The notes beneath the pieces are model-generated. The model made no database searches and was not told where the DNA came from. It saw only the letters and a program-made list of their open reading frames with translations. A stretch of DNA of 64,000 nt from Neoscytalidium dimidiatum (taxonomy: Eukaryota; Ascomycota; Dothideomycetes; Botryosphaeriales; Botryosphaeriaceae): NCBI GenBank assembly GCA_037367355.1, contig CM074699.1, positions 3,100,001 through 3,164,000 on the forward strand. Reading direction: 5' to 3'. Shown here piece after piece: positions 1 through 10,971 of this stretch. Made by a program: the position numbers and the translations under genes. Positions within the stretch are counted from its first letter, which is position 1. Each line of letters opens with the position of its first letter.

Positions 1-1703
1 CAGCTCCAGATTGACGATAGCGACTTTCGTCAGCTTGTTGGAGTTGTAACCCGCGTATGCAGTGATGCTTTCATCGTCGACCGGCAACTCGAGGACGCGA
101 AGGCCGCCCGCACGCCCGATGAAATCCGCTACGAACACGTTGCCGTAGAAGCTGCCGAGCGTCTGCGGCGGTAGCGTCTGATTATTGATGAATGTCGTCG
201 AGCCCAGCCATGGTGAGAATGGAAACCGGGAACCAAGTTGCATGTTCACCCTAGTCACGCCCTGTCGGGAACGGGTCAGTGGACCATGAAAAAGGCCAAT
301 ACTTCGTTTCGTTCCCCTTTCAAATCCGAGAGCTGCTTACCAGGGTCGCAGTGTACAGCAGCCAGTCAACCGTCCAGAGCGCAGTCCCCAAACTTGCTGT
401 GAGATCAAAGTCTCGGATGCCTGTGCCGTTGCCGAGCGCGCTGCCAACCTCCGCGATGAGAAAAGGTATGTCGGGATAGCTGCTCTTCATATACGCGATG
501 CGGTCCTTAAAGCGGTTGTCCGTGAAGTTGCGAATGGCGGATTTGTTCATCAGTGTTGCTGCACGCCATGTCAGCTCTTACTGAAATAACCTGATCAAAA
601 TTTAAACCTACACCCAAGGTCTCGGCCATCCCTCGATTGATAGCTACTCGAAATTAGCAAATGCCTGGAGGCTTATAGCCTGTCCTGTTCTTACTAATGT
701 TCAGAGATGGATTTTACAATGTCTGGAGAAAGCCCTGCTTCGAAAGCATTTTGCCTGGTTTCTGTCAGCAAACCGTTCCAGCATTGCGGACTCGATCATC
801 GCACTCGTTCCACGGATCCACAACAAAATTCGAGTACCCAAGCGCCTGGAAATTCGGACCCGCGCCGAGAGTCAAGTTGCCCTCGAGTGCATCCGCAAAC
901 TCGGTAAACTCGGCCACGTAGTCCGGCGGTTGATATGACGATGGCCGGTCAGTCTGATTCGGGAAAAACCCGCTGCTGCTGTAAAGATCGGGTTCGTTCC
1001 CAATCTCCAGCGTGTTCAATTTCTCGATGCCGATGGCCGCGACGCAGTCCTTGGCGAATCGGACGGCGTTGCTGAGATTCTTGCGCGCCAGAAACACTTG
1101 GAGATCCCACACGACGGCAGCATCCTTGAACTGCCGGAACCCTTCCGTCCAGGAGCGGCCCACGGTGATGTTGGCGAAAAGGTTCAGGAAGGTAGGGAGA
1201 TCCGGGTTCTCGAAGCGAACTGGCTCCGTTTGGTCGGGGTCGTAGCGGAAGTGATCCCTGCAAGAAAAACGATCGAGCGAATCAGTTTCGTGTCCTGCGC
1301 CAGCTGGGAAGTTTCGATGCGCATTGGCCTTACTGCGTCGTCCCGCCCACCCGCAGGTAGATCGGTGCGCCGGTTTTCTGGGAGAATACGGAGAACATGT
1401 TGGCGGAGAACTCGTTGCGGACGGTGTCGTTTCCTTTCGCGCGTCAAAAAGTTTTGCTAGCTGGCGGGCTGTTTGAAGCAGTGGGAACCAACCGGTGTAG
1501 TCAATGAAATCTCGTCCTTCGATGGCGAAGCTCACGTACGACTGGCCCAAGACTGCGCTAGCTTCTTCAGGGACGCTGCATGAGGGTGAGAGTTGCACGC
1601 CGGAGACGCGCGCCATGACAACTGTGAGAAGGACAAGCCGATTCAAGAGCGCTGCGCTGTTGCGTAGGAGATATTTACGCAAGCTTGAACGTGTGATCGC
1701 CAT
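1..1703 (-). CDS. GH79 family glycoside hydrolase (beta-glucuronidase/heparanase-like), 3' end off the window
   Basis: Probable secreted glycosidase that removes (4-O-methyl-)glucuronic acid from wall or proteoglycan sugars. The ATG is at 1703; an upstream in-frame TTG is not used. A hydrophobic stretch (LLNRLVLLTVVMA) near the start suggests a signal peptide. Exons that join in frame are 1493-1703, 1334-1433, 805-1257 and 695-754, then 341 to about 557, then 261 down past base 1. Splicing restores RVGGTTQD, the general acid region LEIGNEPDLY, and in the 341-557 exon the segment FLIAEVGSALGNGTG with the expected nucleophile Glu. The last exon (VADFIG, ELPVDDESITAYAGYN) matches the C-terminal beta domain of fungal GH79. 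The junction between 560 and 694 does not resolve cleanly by eye and could hide a short extra exon or a lesion. Family assignment is strong; the exact substrate is not known. Confidence 0.8.
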
Positions 1704-3449
1704 CTCAGCCAAAAGAAAAAAAAAAAGTTAGAGTATTTGGATTATTGGTATATTATAAGAAACACAAAGCAACATCCGCGGTAAAGAGGATGTTGATATC
1801 TCCTTAAAAGACGGTGCACAATCCGGATGAGCCTGATAGCAAACGAGCGTAATGGATGAATTGCTCGGGTGAGATCGGCGGGAGACAGCAGAAGGATATA
1901 GTCGCACGGAATCCAGGAGACAAAGTTCAGCTACTTAAACTACTCTGTTGACACCAAGCGAGGCTCCGCACGAGTCACCCGCCCTTCCAATCTGACCATC
2001 CAAGGGCGGGGTAGCGCGGGGAAGAGTCTTGGGAAAATAAGCGAGGGAGGAAGGTGGATATCTTTGCGGCTCCGCGAGCAGATGAGCAGGAAATCTGGAG
2101 GATCCTCGCGCCAAGTGCCGGCCTTAGTCTTCGAGGGTGTGCAGCCTGACTCTTTCAAGAATTTAGTCATTAATTGCGGACTCAGACACTTGGATGATTT
2201 GAGCAGGACACCCCTGACTTACGCGTACTCGACAGAGCTTCTGTTCTCCGGTCACGCGGCCATGGGTTGCGGAACTCTCTCTTCAGAACCACAGGGTGGA
2301 ATATGACGTGGCCAGTGTTGATGGAAAGCTTGTTGGGGAGCCGTCGGGGTTTAGTAACTCTCTGTTAATTTCCCAGCTTTGGAACTCTTAATGCCGATCC
2401 TACAACCTCGTCCACCACAGGTTGCACATACCTTGACTGATATATGGAGATGAGCCCGGTGCGTCCGAGGTACCCGGTACGATGTGCAACAAACAAAATA
2501 TTGCTCGAGCACTTGTCTCACAATCCATGCATGAAAAGCACCCTTGGGCAGCGCTCCCGAACGTTCGTATTCTACCGCTCCTTGTTTTTTGTCTTTCTTC
2601 TTCAACGTCATGTTCCAGCTCGGTACGACTCCTAATTATAGTCCATTGGATTGATTCGAATGCTGCACTCTTCCTCCGCAATTCCTTTTCGTGTCACGTC
2701 TTCACTCACTCTTAGATGTTCATCCTTTGCCAAGCGTCGGTTTCAACCCGGGGTAAACGTGTGGGTCCGAAGCCAATCCTGCCGCTCCATTATCTCCGCG
2801 ACTCCTTGTTCCTGATATATGAAGGACGCGGTATGTGCGATTCTTGTCGAGGGCAAGCTTAAACTTCAAGCATCGACCACCCCTTAGCCCAATGGTTTTC
2901 CCACATACATACCGGTCTCCGCAACAGAATGTATGACGAATCAGCCACATTATTGTCTCTTCTCTCCGTCTCGTTGGTCCTAAGGAGCACATCATAAACA
3001 TTGAGTCGGCTCGATATCTTTTCGACTCTCATCTCTCGAATTTTTTTTCTTCTGATTATTACGAAAAAATGAGAAACCGAAACGCCCCGAGATCTCCGTC
3101 CGCAGGCGAGCTTGTATCAGGTACCCCTTGTCCAACCTCATGCTTATAAACCAGGCCACCAGTTCATGGAATCTGTGCGCCTTAAATTTGTCTTTGAAGC
3201 CTTTTTGATCTACAAAATGCAACTCCTCGTTCCATGAGATCTTCCGTGGAAATGCCTCTCATTTCACCTGAGCTACAGCCAGCAAGACTGCTGTCGATAA
3301 GAGCATATCACACAATAGACAAGAATGGCTTGCAGTAAGTCGACCTAAAGCTAGAAAAGCACCCTTGATCGGGTGTCGCAAAGGATATTACGTGCGCAGA
3401 AGACTAACTCTAATTCCTGCCGCTTGCTTTTTTTTTTTTTTTTCTGTCC
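1704..3449. other. Intergenic, no gene recognised
   Basis: This spacer lies between the 5' end of the GH79 gene and the 3' end of the GH28 gene, so it should contain the GH79 promoter; an AT-rich TATA-like stretch lies at about 1747-1757. Open frames here are short, overlap on both strands and resemble no family I know. A poly-T tract lies at about 3427-3444. Confidence 0.6.
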
Positions 3450-4961
3450 TCATGCTGGATTGTATCCCTTGCTCCAATCAACGCAATTAACGTCTAAAAG
3501 ATCCTCATCCATGTTGCGGCACGTCACAAGGTTAGAACCATTGATCGTCCGAATATCGATGTCTTCTGCAACGATGTTCGAGCACGTATCCGGGCTCGAG
3601 CAGACCAGGTGGGCCACAATAGGCGCAAAGACCCTGTTCGTCCGGCCACGAACGTTACTGAACGTGACGTCCGTGATATTCAGCTTGGACTGCAAAGGCG
3701 TTAGTCTCGTGCTTCGAAAAATGCTCTACGAAATGGGGAACAGTGGTCAAAGCTTACCGGATGCTTGAAGCATTCCTCCTCGTCGTCCTGGCCGTAGCAT
3801 TGCGTGATGGTCAGTCCGTAATCCACGTTGTCGAGCCACATGGTGTCGTATGTCACGTTCCTGACCAAGCCTCTCCCACCACCGCCAACCAGGTTCGCGC
3901 TCTTCTCGCTGAAGGCGTTGGGCCAGACCTTGATGCGGGCGCCTTCAGAGGAGTTGTACATGGCGGCGTTGAAGACATAAATGTCTTCTACGTAGTCCAC
4001 CCGGTCCGGATACTGCCCGAGACTGCCGACCGAGATGCCATGGGTGCCGTTACAGACCATGTTTTGCACGAGGACGTTGGTGCTATTAGGCTTGAAGCTG
4101 ACGCAGTCTGGAGAGAAGCATGTCAGCTCTGTTTGAGAGAAATAGACTTCTCGGCGTGACGGTGGGCAGTACCATCGCCGTTCGTCACGGACGAGTTCTG
4201 AATTGTGATGTGGTCGGAGCGGTAGATGTCCCAGCCTGGCGTGGTGGTCAGCGATGTATAAGCGAGCAGACGTCGGAAAATATCCTACCATCGGTATTCT
4301 TCTCGAAATTCTCGTTGTTGCTGACGCTGTAGATGGAGATGTTGGTGTAGACGACGTTCGTCGAATTGCCGACGAAATTATGCCAGAACGGCGAGTTGTG
4401 TAGGCTGATATCCGAGATGGTTCCTCCATGCATGCCCACCACAGCGAAAAGAACCGGCCGAGGGTCCCGTTTATTCTTGACGTAATTGTCCCACCAGGCT
4501 TGGCCTTGGCCGTCGATAGTGCCTCCGCCGTACACGTTCACATCAGTCCCACCCAGCTTGAAGAAACCTGTGGCATTCTGGAAGCCGAGATCAAAAGTGC
4601 TGTTAAGCCAATGTTCCAGGTCATCCGTAAATTTGATTGTGCCCTGGATGTCGATATCTACGTTTGAGAGGTCCGTCAAATCCAATCGCTCGTCGATGAC
4701 GTATGACTGGCTGACAGGGAAGATGACGTGCCCGCCATCATTGCAGTCATCGAACGCTGCAGTGATATACGCCGAGTCGTCTGTTGTCCAATCGTTATGG
4801 CTTCCGACAATGCATGTTCGATTCCGGGCTGGTGAATCCTGGGCGGTGAGTGGGCGGGCAGATCTGAGACTCTGCAGAAAGGTTTCGGACACGGTCGCTC
4901 CCAACGTCCCGGACAAGCAGCTGGCAACGGTGAGGACGGACAACAGCCCTAAGGAAACCAT
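3450..4961 (-). CDS. GH28 exo-polygalacturonase
   Basis: Secreted pectinase that hydrolyses alpha-1,4-galacturonan, probably from chain ends. Exons 4289-4961, 4173-4235, 3758-4107 and 3450-3689 join in frame to 441 residues; introns of 53, 65 and 68 nt have GT...AG ends. The protein opens with a clear signal peptide ([22 protein letters not shown]). The GH28 catalytic motifs appear in order only after splicing: NTDG, then NGDDCVSF (formed across intron 2), then GTHGISVGS, then ARIKVWP. The Gly-Thr-His-Gly form and the overall layout fit exo-acting members. There are many N-glycosylation sequons. The gene is transcribed from a TATA-containing promoter and sits downstream of the esterase on the same strand. 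No lesions were seen, so this looks like an intact plant-cell-wall-degrading enzyme. Confidence 0.9.
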
Positions 4962-5637
4962 GTTGGCGATGATCGTATCTGAACGGCCAGCTAATCGTCA
5001 CGTAATTGCAGGCCTATTTGGTTTTATAGCTCCCGTCATCCCTGTGTCCTTGCACTGCTCTTCCCTCCATCTCGGGTCGCGATCTTCCCCGCATCCTAGT
5101 TGACTCCGGAGGAAGGCCGTACGCGAGAATGCCAATACCGAAGGAAGGTCAGATTCTGGACGGGAAATTTCCTCTGCAAAGCCAAGGCGCCCCACTTCCC
5201 CAGTTCCCAGTTTCCCCGCTCTTCGCCAGGCTGACCGCTTGCTGAGCAGAAATACGGAGTGCAAGTGTGGGGAATGCGATCTGTGCGCACCCGAACGGCA
5301 AAATTAAAAAGTCTTGGTATGAGACGACGCAGTGAAAGAGATGAAAATGAGGGTGTGGCGATAGGTTAATTGAACGGAAAAGGGAAGAGAGCCGGAAAAA
5401 TGAGCGCGGAAAAGTTAGATAAGCCTTCTTATCGGCACGGCCGACAACCGAGGTATCCGAGCCCATCCGAAGGTTGCGAGTGTTCTACAAGTGTAAATCC
5501 CCGGTCGACTTGGAGCCTGCAACTGCAAGTGCTCTGGTTCTGAGCATACTAGCGACTGGAACAGGAGAAGTTCGCACCGTCGGGACACCCTCTTGGAAAC
5601 TATGTTGGCACGCTGTCCGCAGCTTCACGCTTCACCG
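4962..5637. other. Intergenic, GH28 promoter region
   Basis: The spacer holds the promoter of the GH28 gene and the 3' flank of the esterase. Apart from the TATA-like box it shows no recognised element; small ORFs on both strands overlap each other and look random. Confidence 0.6.
5022..5028 (-). promoter_or_regulatory. TATA box of the GH28 gene
   Basis: On the minus strand this reads TATAAAA and lies about 60 nt upstream of the GH28 start codon at 4961, a usual spacing for a fungal TATA element. Confidence 0.5.
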
Positions 5638-6882
5638 TCACAGCTCACTCTTCCGCTCCACAGTCACACCACGACTTTCGCGGACGTATGCCTCAGGCAC
5701 ATCTTCAACGAGCTCATCAACCCAGGCCAACCCCTTAGAGTTCAAGGATCCAAAGAACCTCTCCAGAAATGAGGTTACAATCCAGGCGATCCGGCGCCCC
5801 TTGATGCCGCCAAGGATGCCCCCGCGGGGCGCACCGCCACGCTGACCCAGGCGATCAAACCAGAGCGGCAAGTCGCTGAAATCGAAATGGCCGGCACCGC
5901 GCACGCCGACGTCGCGCAGCCACCCGCTCTGCGCAGCGCTGAAGTTCGCCCAGGTACCGTCGGGCTCCGAAGGACGCTCCTTCGCGAGTTCGAGGAACGG
6001 CCGGGGCGCGAGATCCGGATACGCGCTGGCAGCAGCAGCAGCAGCAACTCCAGCGTCGCTGCTGCCATTTCCGAGGAGGTCTCCGATGTTGAAGAAGTAC
6101 CACCCATCCAGGTTCGCGCCTGCGAGAAGCGGCAGCGAAGGGTCTTGCGCCATGATGCCGGCCGCGGCGGCGCCACCGATGCTGTGCCCCACGACTCCGA
6201 AGGCCGACACGTTGAGCGGCGCGCCGGAGCGGCGCACGAGAGCCGATAGGCTGGCTGGACGCATCAGCGCCGCGGCGTCGCGGATGCGGGTGGTGTAGAT
6301 GCGCTGCAGGTCGTCGAATGTCCAGTTGTAGAGAGGTGGGAAGGCGCTGCGCACGCCGCTGCTGCGGTCCGGTAATTGGAGGTATGGAGGCTCGCCAGGG
6401 TGGTCAAGGGCGAAGACAGAGTAGCCGTGAGATGCGAGCTCAGACAGGTAGGCCGTATATGCAAAGCAGGGCATGCCAGCGCCGGGTAGGAAGAGGATGG
6501 ATGGAAAGGGAGATGTGCCGGTGGAGAAGTCGAGGTCGGAGAGGGGAGGTCCGTTTTGATGAATATCTATGACAAGGGAGGAGAGGATTGCGGGCACGAT
6601 GCCGAGTGCGCTGCCCCAGATTTCAGCGTTGATGGTGTCCATGTACGGGACACTGTGATTCGGTGCGGATCGCGTGGGAGCGAAGATGGAAACCAGCAGA
6701 GTACTTGCATCATCCGTGCCGTTGTATGCTGGTAAATCATCTGCCGGGGAACTGTAGAAGACATGTTGCATTTGGGTGACGAAGTAAGGTCCAGTAGGTT
6801 GGTGGAGCAGGACGTCTGCGCTTCGCACGAGCTGACTGGTGAAGCTGAGAATGCCACCCATGAAGAAGCACATCAACTTCAT
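5638..6882 (-). CDS. Secreted alpha/beta hydrolase, platelet-activating-factor acetylhydrolase-like
   Basis: Single-exon gene of 414 residues, likely an ester hydrolase of the PAF-acetylhydrolase/lipase-like alpha/beta fold. The N-terminus (MKLMCFFMGGILSFTSQLVRS) is a signal peptide. The oxyanion strand (SILFLPGAG, about residue 130), a YSVFALDHPG strand and the nucleophile elbow GHSIGG (about residue 240) are in the usual order. A likely acid lies in NLDGWYF and the catalytic His in GAGHFDFSD (about 340). An Ala run (AAAAAASAYPDLAP) is a local low-complexity insert. The gene lies upstream of GH28 on the same strand. The physiological substrate cannot be read from sequence; lactonase or cutinase-like activities are alternatives. 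Confidence 0.8.
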   Translation of the reverse strand: MKLMCFFMGGILSFTSQLVRSADVLLHQPTGPYFVTQMQHVFYSSPADDLPAYNGTDDASTLLVSIFAPTRSAPNHSVPYMDTINAEIWGSALGIVPAILSSLVIDIHQNGPPLSDLDFSTGTSPFPSILFLPGAGMPCFAYTAYLSELASHGYSVFALDHPGEPPYLQLPDRSSGVRSAFPPLYNWTFDDLQRIYTTRIRDAAALMRPASLSALVRRSGAPLNVSAFGVVGHSIGGAAAAGIMAQDPSLPLLAGANLDGWYFFNIGDLLGNGSSDAGVAAAAAASAYPDLAPRPFLELAKERPSEPDGTWANFSAAQSGWLRDVGVRGAGHFDFSDLPLWFDRLGQRGGAPRGGILGGIKGRRIAWIVTSFLERFFGSLNSKGLAWVDELVEDVPEAYVRESRGVTVERKSEL

Positions 6883-7799
6883 GTTCGAGAAGAAAGGACT
6901 CCAAATCGCATTTACATCTGCGCCTGTCGTGGGCTAAAACTGCATAGATGGAGAGGGGATGAGGATCAAGTGGCTCGCTTGGTGGGGTAAACAGGTTGAG
7001 GCTGACTGTCCGATTAGATAGGTCACCTTGTGCAACCAGGGTCGGGAGATGGGTACGATTCGGCCCCCAAAGTAGTGTAGGCAGTTGCAGCAGTCGTCCG
7101 GATGTCAGAGTTTAAAAATATTACTTATACATATACCCAGACAACTTATCCTATGGCCTATTCGTCCCTTTGTTTCCCATTCCAACGCTTTCGAGTTCGA
7201 CCTCGCACTTGAATTTACGGAAAGCTAAGGTTAGCGCAGACCAACGATTGTAGATGCTGTCCGAACAGGTTTCTGAAAACTTACAAAACGTACTTATACG
7301 GCTCGATCATTTCGCCAGCTGGAAGTTGAATTCTACATTGGTATTTCTCTCATTTCCTTCAACGACCAATTTTTCCGCCTGTTCTCCGTCCCCAATTGTT
7401 TCACCTCATCTTCCAATGCTCCCACAACACCGTCCTGAAACTGTCCATAATCACTTTCATCTCTTCCATTCGAAAGTCCCGCAGAATGGCTGGACTTTTA
7501 CCGGGCAATCTGGTCCCTCGAAGACTCAATTACCGGGGAGAAGTATCTAAGGGATTTCTACAAATGCTTGAATTCAGAGGCCTTGACCAAGTGTATCGCG
7601 TCTGTCCCAGTCCTGTTTAACAAGCAAACTGGTATGAATCTACGAAGCTTTGCCGTCATATGAGCGCAAGAGACCGCTGACCGGTTAGAAAAAAATTGTC
7701 AAAAACGAAAGTAGCGACATCATTCGAATACTCTATTCCGCTCTTTATTCATTCATGCCAGAGCACTTACGCGAAGACAACAAGGGTGAAGCTAGCTAC
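6883..7799. other. Intergenic, no gene recognised
   Basis: The stretch includes the 5' flank of the esterase and leads into the transferase relic. No coding frame here resembles a known family. It may include the lost N-terminal half of the relic, but I could not trace homology. Confidence 0.5.
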
Positions 7800-8279
7800 T
7801 GACTGCCTGTTTGAAAATGAACTTGAGCAGATGAACGAATGGGTATACGAACTGATCAACAACGGCACCTACCGAGTGGGCTTCGCCCGCAAATAGAAAA
7901 TCTACGAGGCCAATATCCCGAAGATCCACGAGGGCTTGAGTCGTATTGAGAAGCACCTCCAGGACCCAAAGCACCAACCCTACCTCTTCGGGCCTCCCGT
8001 GACGGAGGCTGATATCCGTTTGTATCGACAATGATCCGGTGGAGTCCTGCGTGTTCTAGACTCTTCTCAGGTTGTCCGTCAGATGTGAGATACATTCAAG
8101 ATTCTTTTCCGCGGGTACACGGGTGGTTGCGGAACTTGTACTGGGATGAGAGTGACCGGACTGGTGGAGGAGCGTTTAAGCATACAGCGAACGTTGACCG
8201 CAAGAGGCAAGGGCTGTCAAAAGTTCCTGACATGGATGTCAATAGAATAGGTCCATATCCAGATGTTATGCCCTTGTGA
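7800..8279 (+). pseudogene. Relic of an omega-class glutathione S-transferase (ECM4/glutathionyl-hydroquinone reductase type)
   Basis: The C-terminal half of an ECM4-like glutathione transferase can be read across two frames. The first frame gives MNEWVYELINNGTYRVGFA, stops at a TAG (7894-7896), and continues in the same frame as IYEANIPKIHEGL and PYLFGPPVTEADIRLY. Near 8020-8035 the frame shifts and gives DVRYIQDSFPRVHGWLRNLY, then IGPYPDVMPL up to the stop at 8279. These follow the conserved order of the family. The N-terminal thioredoxin-like domain with the catalytic Cys is missing. The stop sits where a Gln/CAG codon would be expected, so a C-to-T change of the kind made by repeat-induced point mutation is possible. 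Not expected to make an active enzyme. Confidence 0.75.
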
Positions 8280-9132
8280 AATTACGTCTTGCATAGCGTC
8301 TGCCATTTTTTTTTTTTCGAGGATATATCATGCACAGTATCACACCTTCAAGTTAAAGAAGGGAAGCGCTCAAGATGACAAGATGAAGGGTCCCAAGACG
8401 AGTGATAAAGGGCCGTTATTAAGATTTGGGCTACATGTGAGAACTAGCATGCTTAACGGTGAAATTATCTTACGATACGCTATCTCATTTCCTTCTGACA
8501 ATTGCAGCAAATGTACTACGCAACACTGTTGTGATGTCTTTCTAGGACTGTCATTACCACCAACTCCCGTTGAAAACAATCGAAAAATGATTAGTAGCCA
8601 TGCATTTCTCAGCAAGCAAATATCGCTCGCTGTGAATAATGTGGCCTTTCATTATATGGCTCACACATACGTAGCCACACAGTCAAATCAAATGGAGGAA
8701 CGCGTTTTTAGCAGTAAGACAGCCTAAGATGTCTCCTATATCGTGAGACCTTGTAGATTATGCTTACGGCTCTACAGGCTACTCAAAACAAATAATAGCC
8801 TAAATGATCGCCAGGTCTCGGCTATTCAGATCTTATTCTCGGTTGTTAACGGGCCAAAGTCGATCACAAGTCAACATAGCTTTCGGCTATCTCGGTAAAG
8901 ACCATTGCCTATAGTCGGTTTGATCTGGGTCGTGTCCGTACCCGGTTGACAGCCGAAAGAAGTGTTTATCGGTAGAGCAAATGCAGTCATTCTGGTGCTT
9001 GTGATTTTATTGAGGAGTGCCAGCATTGTATATCAAGCTTATTCTTATCGGGAGTTTGCTCGTTTCCACCTACCATAGCAAAGTTTCTTGTACCATCCTT
9101 TCATCTTTAATCGCACCAATAAGACATCAAAT
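8280..9132. other. Intergenic, 5' region of the FAD monooxygenase
   Basis: No gene is recognised. The second half carries several CTCGG and TTCGGCTA-type motifs listed separately. Upstream of that, frames are short and featureless. Confidence 0.6.
8817..8959. promoter_or_regulatory. Cluster of CTCGG/TTCGGCT motifs upstream of the FAD monooxygenase
   Basis: Within 143 nt are CTCGGCTA (8817-8824), CTCGGTT (8838-8844), TTCGGCTA (8882-8889), CTCGGTA (8891-8897) and the inverted copy AGCCGAAAG (8951-8959). CGG/CCG half-sites in direct or inverted pairs are the usual targets of Zn2Cys6 regulators. A similar set precedes the hydrolase gene. The function is inferred. Confidence 0.4.
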
Positions 9133-10971
9133 ATGACTCAAATCTCGACAACCGCAAGCGGCTTGCGCCAAGTTGACGATAGAATAACCCTGAACGAAGC
9201 AACGGGCAGAGATTTTGCTTTTGACGGCTTGGACCATTCATCCATTCCACTCGAGAAAGAAGAATGGCCAGTGATTATCATGGGATCAAGCTTGGTCGGA
9301 TTGATGACAGGTCTCCTACTGGGATATCATGGGTGAGAGATTCTAAAGGCCTTGTTGTGTAACAGGTTCTGACTCGCTTATCATAACGTAGGATCAAGTC
9401 GCTCTCCTTTGATCGACACACTGCGATTTTGGAGCACCCTCGAGCTGCGGGCTTGAATTTCAGGACCATCGAGATCCTTCGACAGATGGGCCTTGAAGAG
9501 CGATGCTACCAGGAGAGCGTCCGCACATACGACATTGATGCGGGATTCCTCGTGCTGGACAAACTCGTCAACGGCAAGGTTATCCAGCGCGTCCAGGAGC
9601 ATGACCCGGAGCGAGATTCCGATGTAACCCCGACGAGTTGGCTCTGGATCACTCAGCCTATGCTGGAGCCCATCCTGCACGAGTATGCACATATGTCAAA
9701 TCTCAACCTAGCACTCGGCAAAGAGATTGTCCACTACGACGAGCAAGAGGATGGGGTTACTGTCGTTGTAAAAGACCTCACTACTGGCGATTTTAAAAAG
9801 TACAAGACGCAATACTTCGTCGCTACCGATGGCAATCGGAGTGCCACGCGTAAGAAAGAGGGCATTGAAATGAAGGGCCGTGGCGTCCTTGGCAACGGTT
9901 TGAGCATCAGATTCAAAGCCGACCTCCAAAAACTTTTGGGTGAGCAGGCCAGACATGGAATCATATATATCCAGACGCCCCGTATCCAGGGTGCCTTCCG
10001 ACAGGAAGACCGAGGAAAAGGAGGGCTCCTCTGGATTCATAAAGTCGACGGCAAGACCGACTTTCCTCCAGGGTCTCTTACCGAGGATGGGGCCAGAAGC
10101 CTGTTGTACGAGTGCGCGGGAATCGAAGATGATGGCAGCTTGGAGTTACAGTCTTTTGCGCACTGGACACTGGCCTCCTGTACGGCTGATAGGTTTACTT
10201 CCAGACATGGCCGAGTTATCCTTGCTGGCGACGCCGCACATATTATGCCACCGACCGGGGGGCTGGGGGGCAATACTGGATGCGGGGTAAGTGAACTCGG
10301 ATTTTACCTAGCCACTGATCTGACCATGACAGGACGCACACAATATAGCTTGGAAACTGGCCTATGTTCTTTCTGGAAGAGCCTCTCCATCCCTGTTGGA
10401 GAGCTATGAAGCAGAGCGAAAGCCAGTCGATGCCTTTGTCGTCGATCAAGCAACTCGCCGGCTCGCGAACCGGGTCCAAGGAAAGATACCGCGCGATGCC
10501 GAAGAGCCATACTACACCGTTGAATTCGGACATCGGTACAATGATGGCGCTATTGTTCCGACCGAAGGCGACTCTCACAGCACGGACTACGAGGATCCTC
10601 ATTCACCCACCGGGACTGCCGGTTCCAGATTCCCTCACGTATGGTTGTCGACCGATGACGGTTCCACTATTTCGAGTCTAGACTTGATCAAACAAAATTT
10701 TGTGTTGATTGCGACCGAGGAAGATTCGCCGTGGGTCGCTGCTGCGAACGCGCTCAGCTTCCATATCGATACCTACTCGTTGCACGAGCGTTCGCAGCCT
10801 TGCTGTGACTCCCCTGGAAAGTTGCGGGAGAAGGCTGCGCTGGGCCGTGGCGAGGCTCTGCTGATCAGGCCCGATGGGTTCATTGCCTGGAGAGCTAGCA
10901 ATGTTCGCTCAGGGCATGAAAAAGTTCTGAAAGATGCTCTCCAGCGTTTGTTGGGCAAAAACCTTGAATAG
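9133..10971 (+). CDS. FAD-dependent aromatic monooxygenase (phenol hydroxylase-like, group A)
   Basis: Predicted NAD(P)H- and FAD-dependent hydroxylase of 577 residues. Exons 9133-9332, 9392-10286 and 10333-10971 join in frame (introns of 59 and 46 nt). The start is the ATG in AATATGA; an in-frame TTG upstream was not used. The N-terminal FAD fold is VIIMGSSLVG, a variant of GxGxxG in which the second Gly is Ser. Then come HPRAAGLNFRT (typical of this family), the DG region FVATDGNRSATR, and the GD motif RVILAGDAAHIMPPTGG followed, across intron 2, by DAHNIAWKLA. The C-terminal part (GEALLIRPDGFIAWR) matches the thioredoxin-like domain of phenol 2-monooxygenases. No transmembrane segment is visible. 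It could tailor an aromatic metabolite; a direct link to the NRPS is not shown. Confidence 0.87.

Noticed and set aside
2351..3768. Several short ORFs on both strands between the GH79 and GH28 genes
   Set aside because: They overlap each other, lack conserved motifs and partly lie in the 3' end of the GH28 gene.
8263..8727. Plus-strand ORF of 154 codons after the glutathione transferase relic
   Set aside because: No recognisable motif or signal, low-complexity Phe/Ser-rich start, and no splice support.
9088..9132. Apparent longer start of the FAD monooxygenase
   Set aside because: The first codon there is TTG, not ATG; the first ATG in frame is at 9133.
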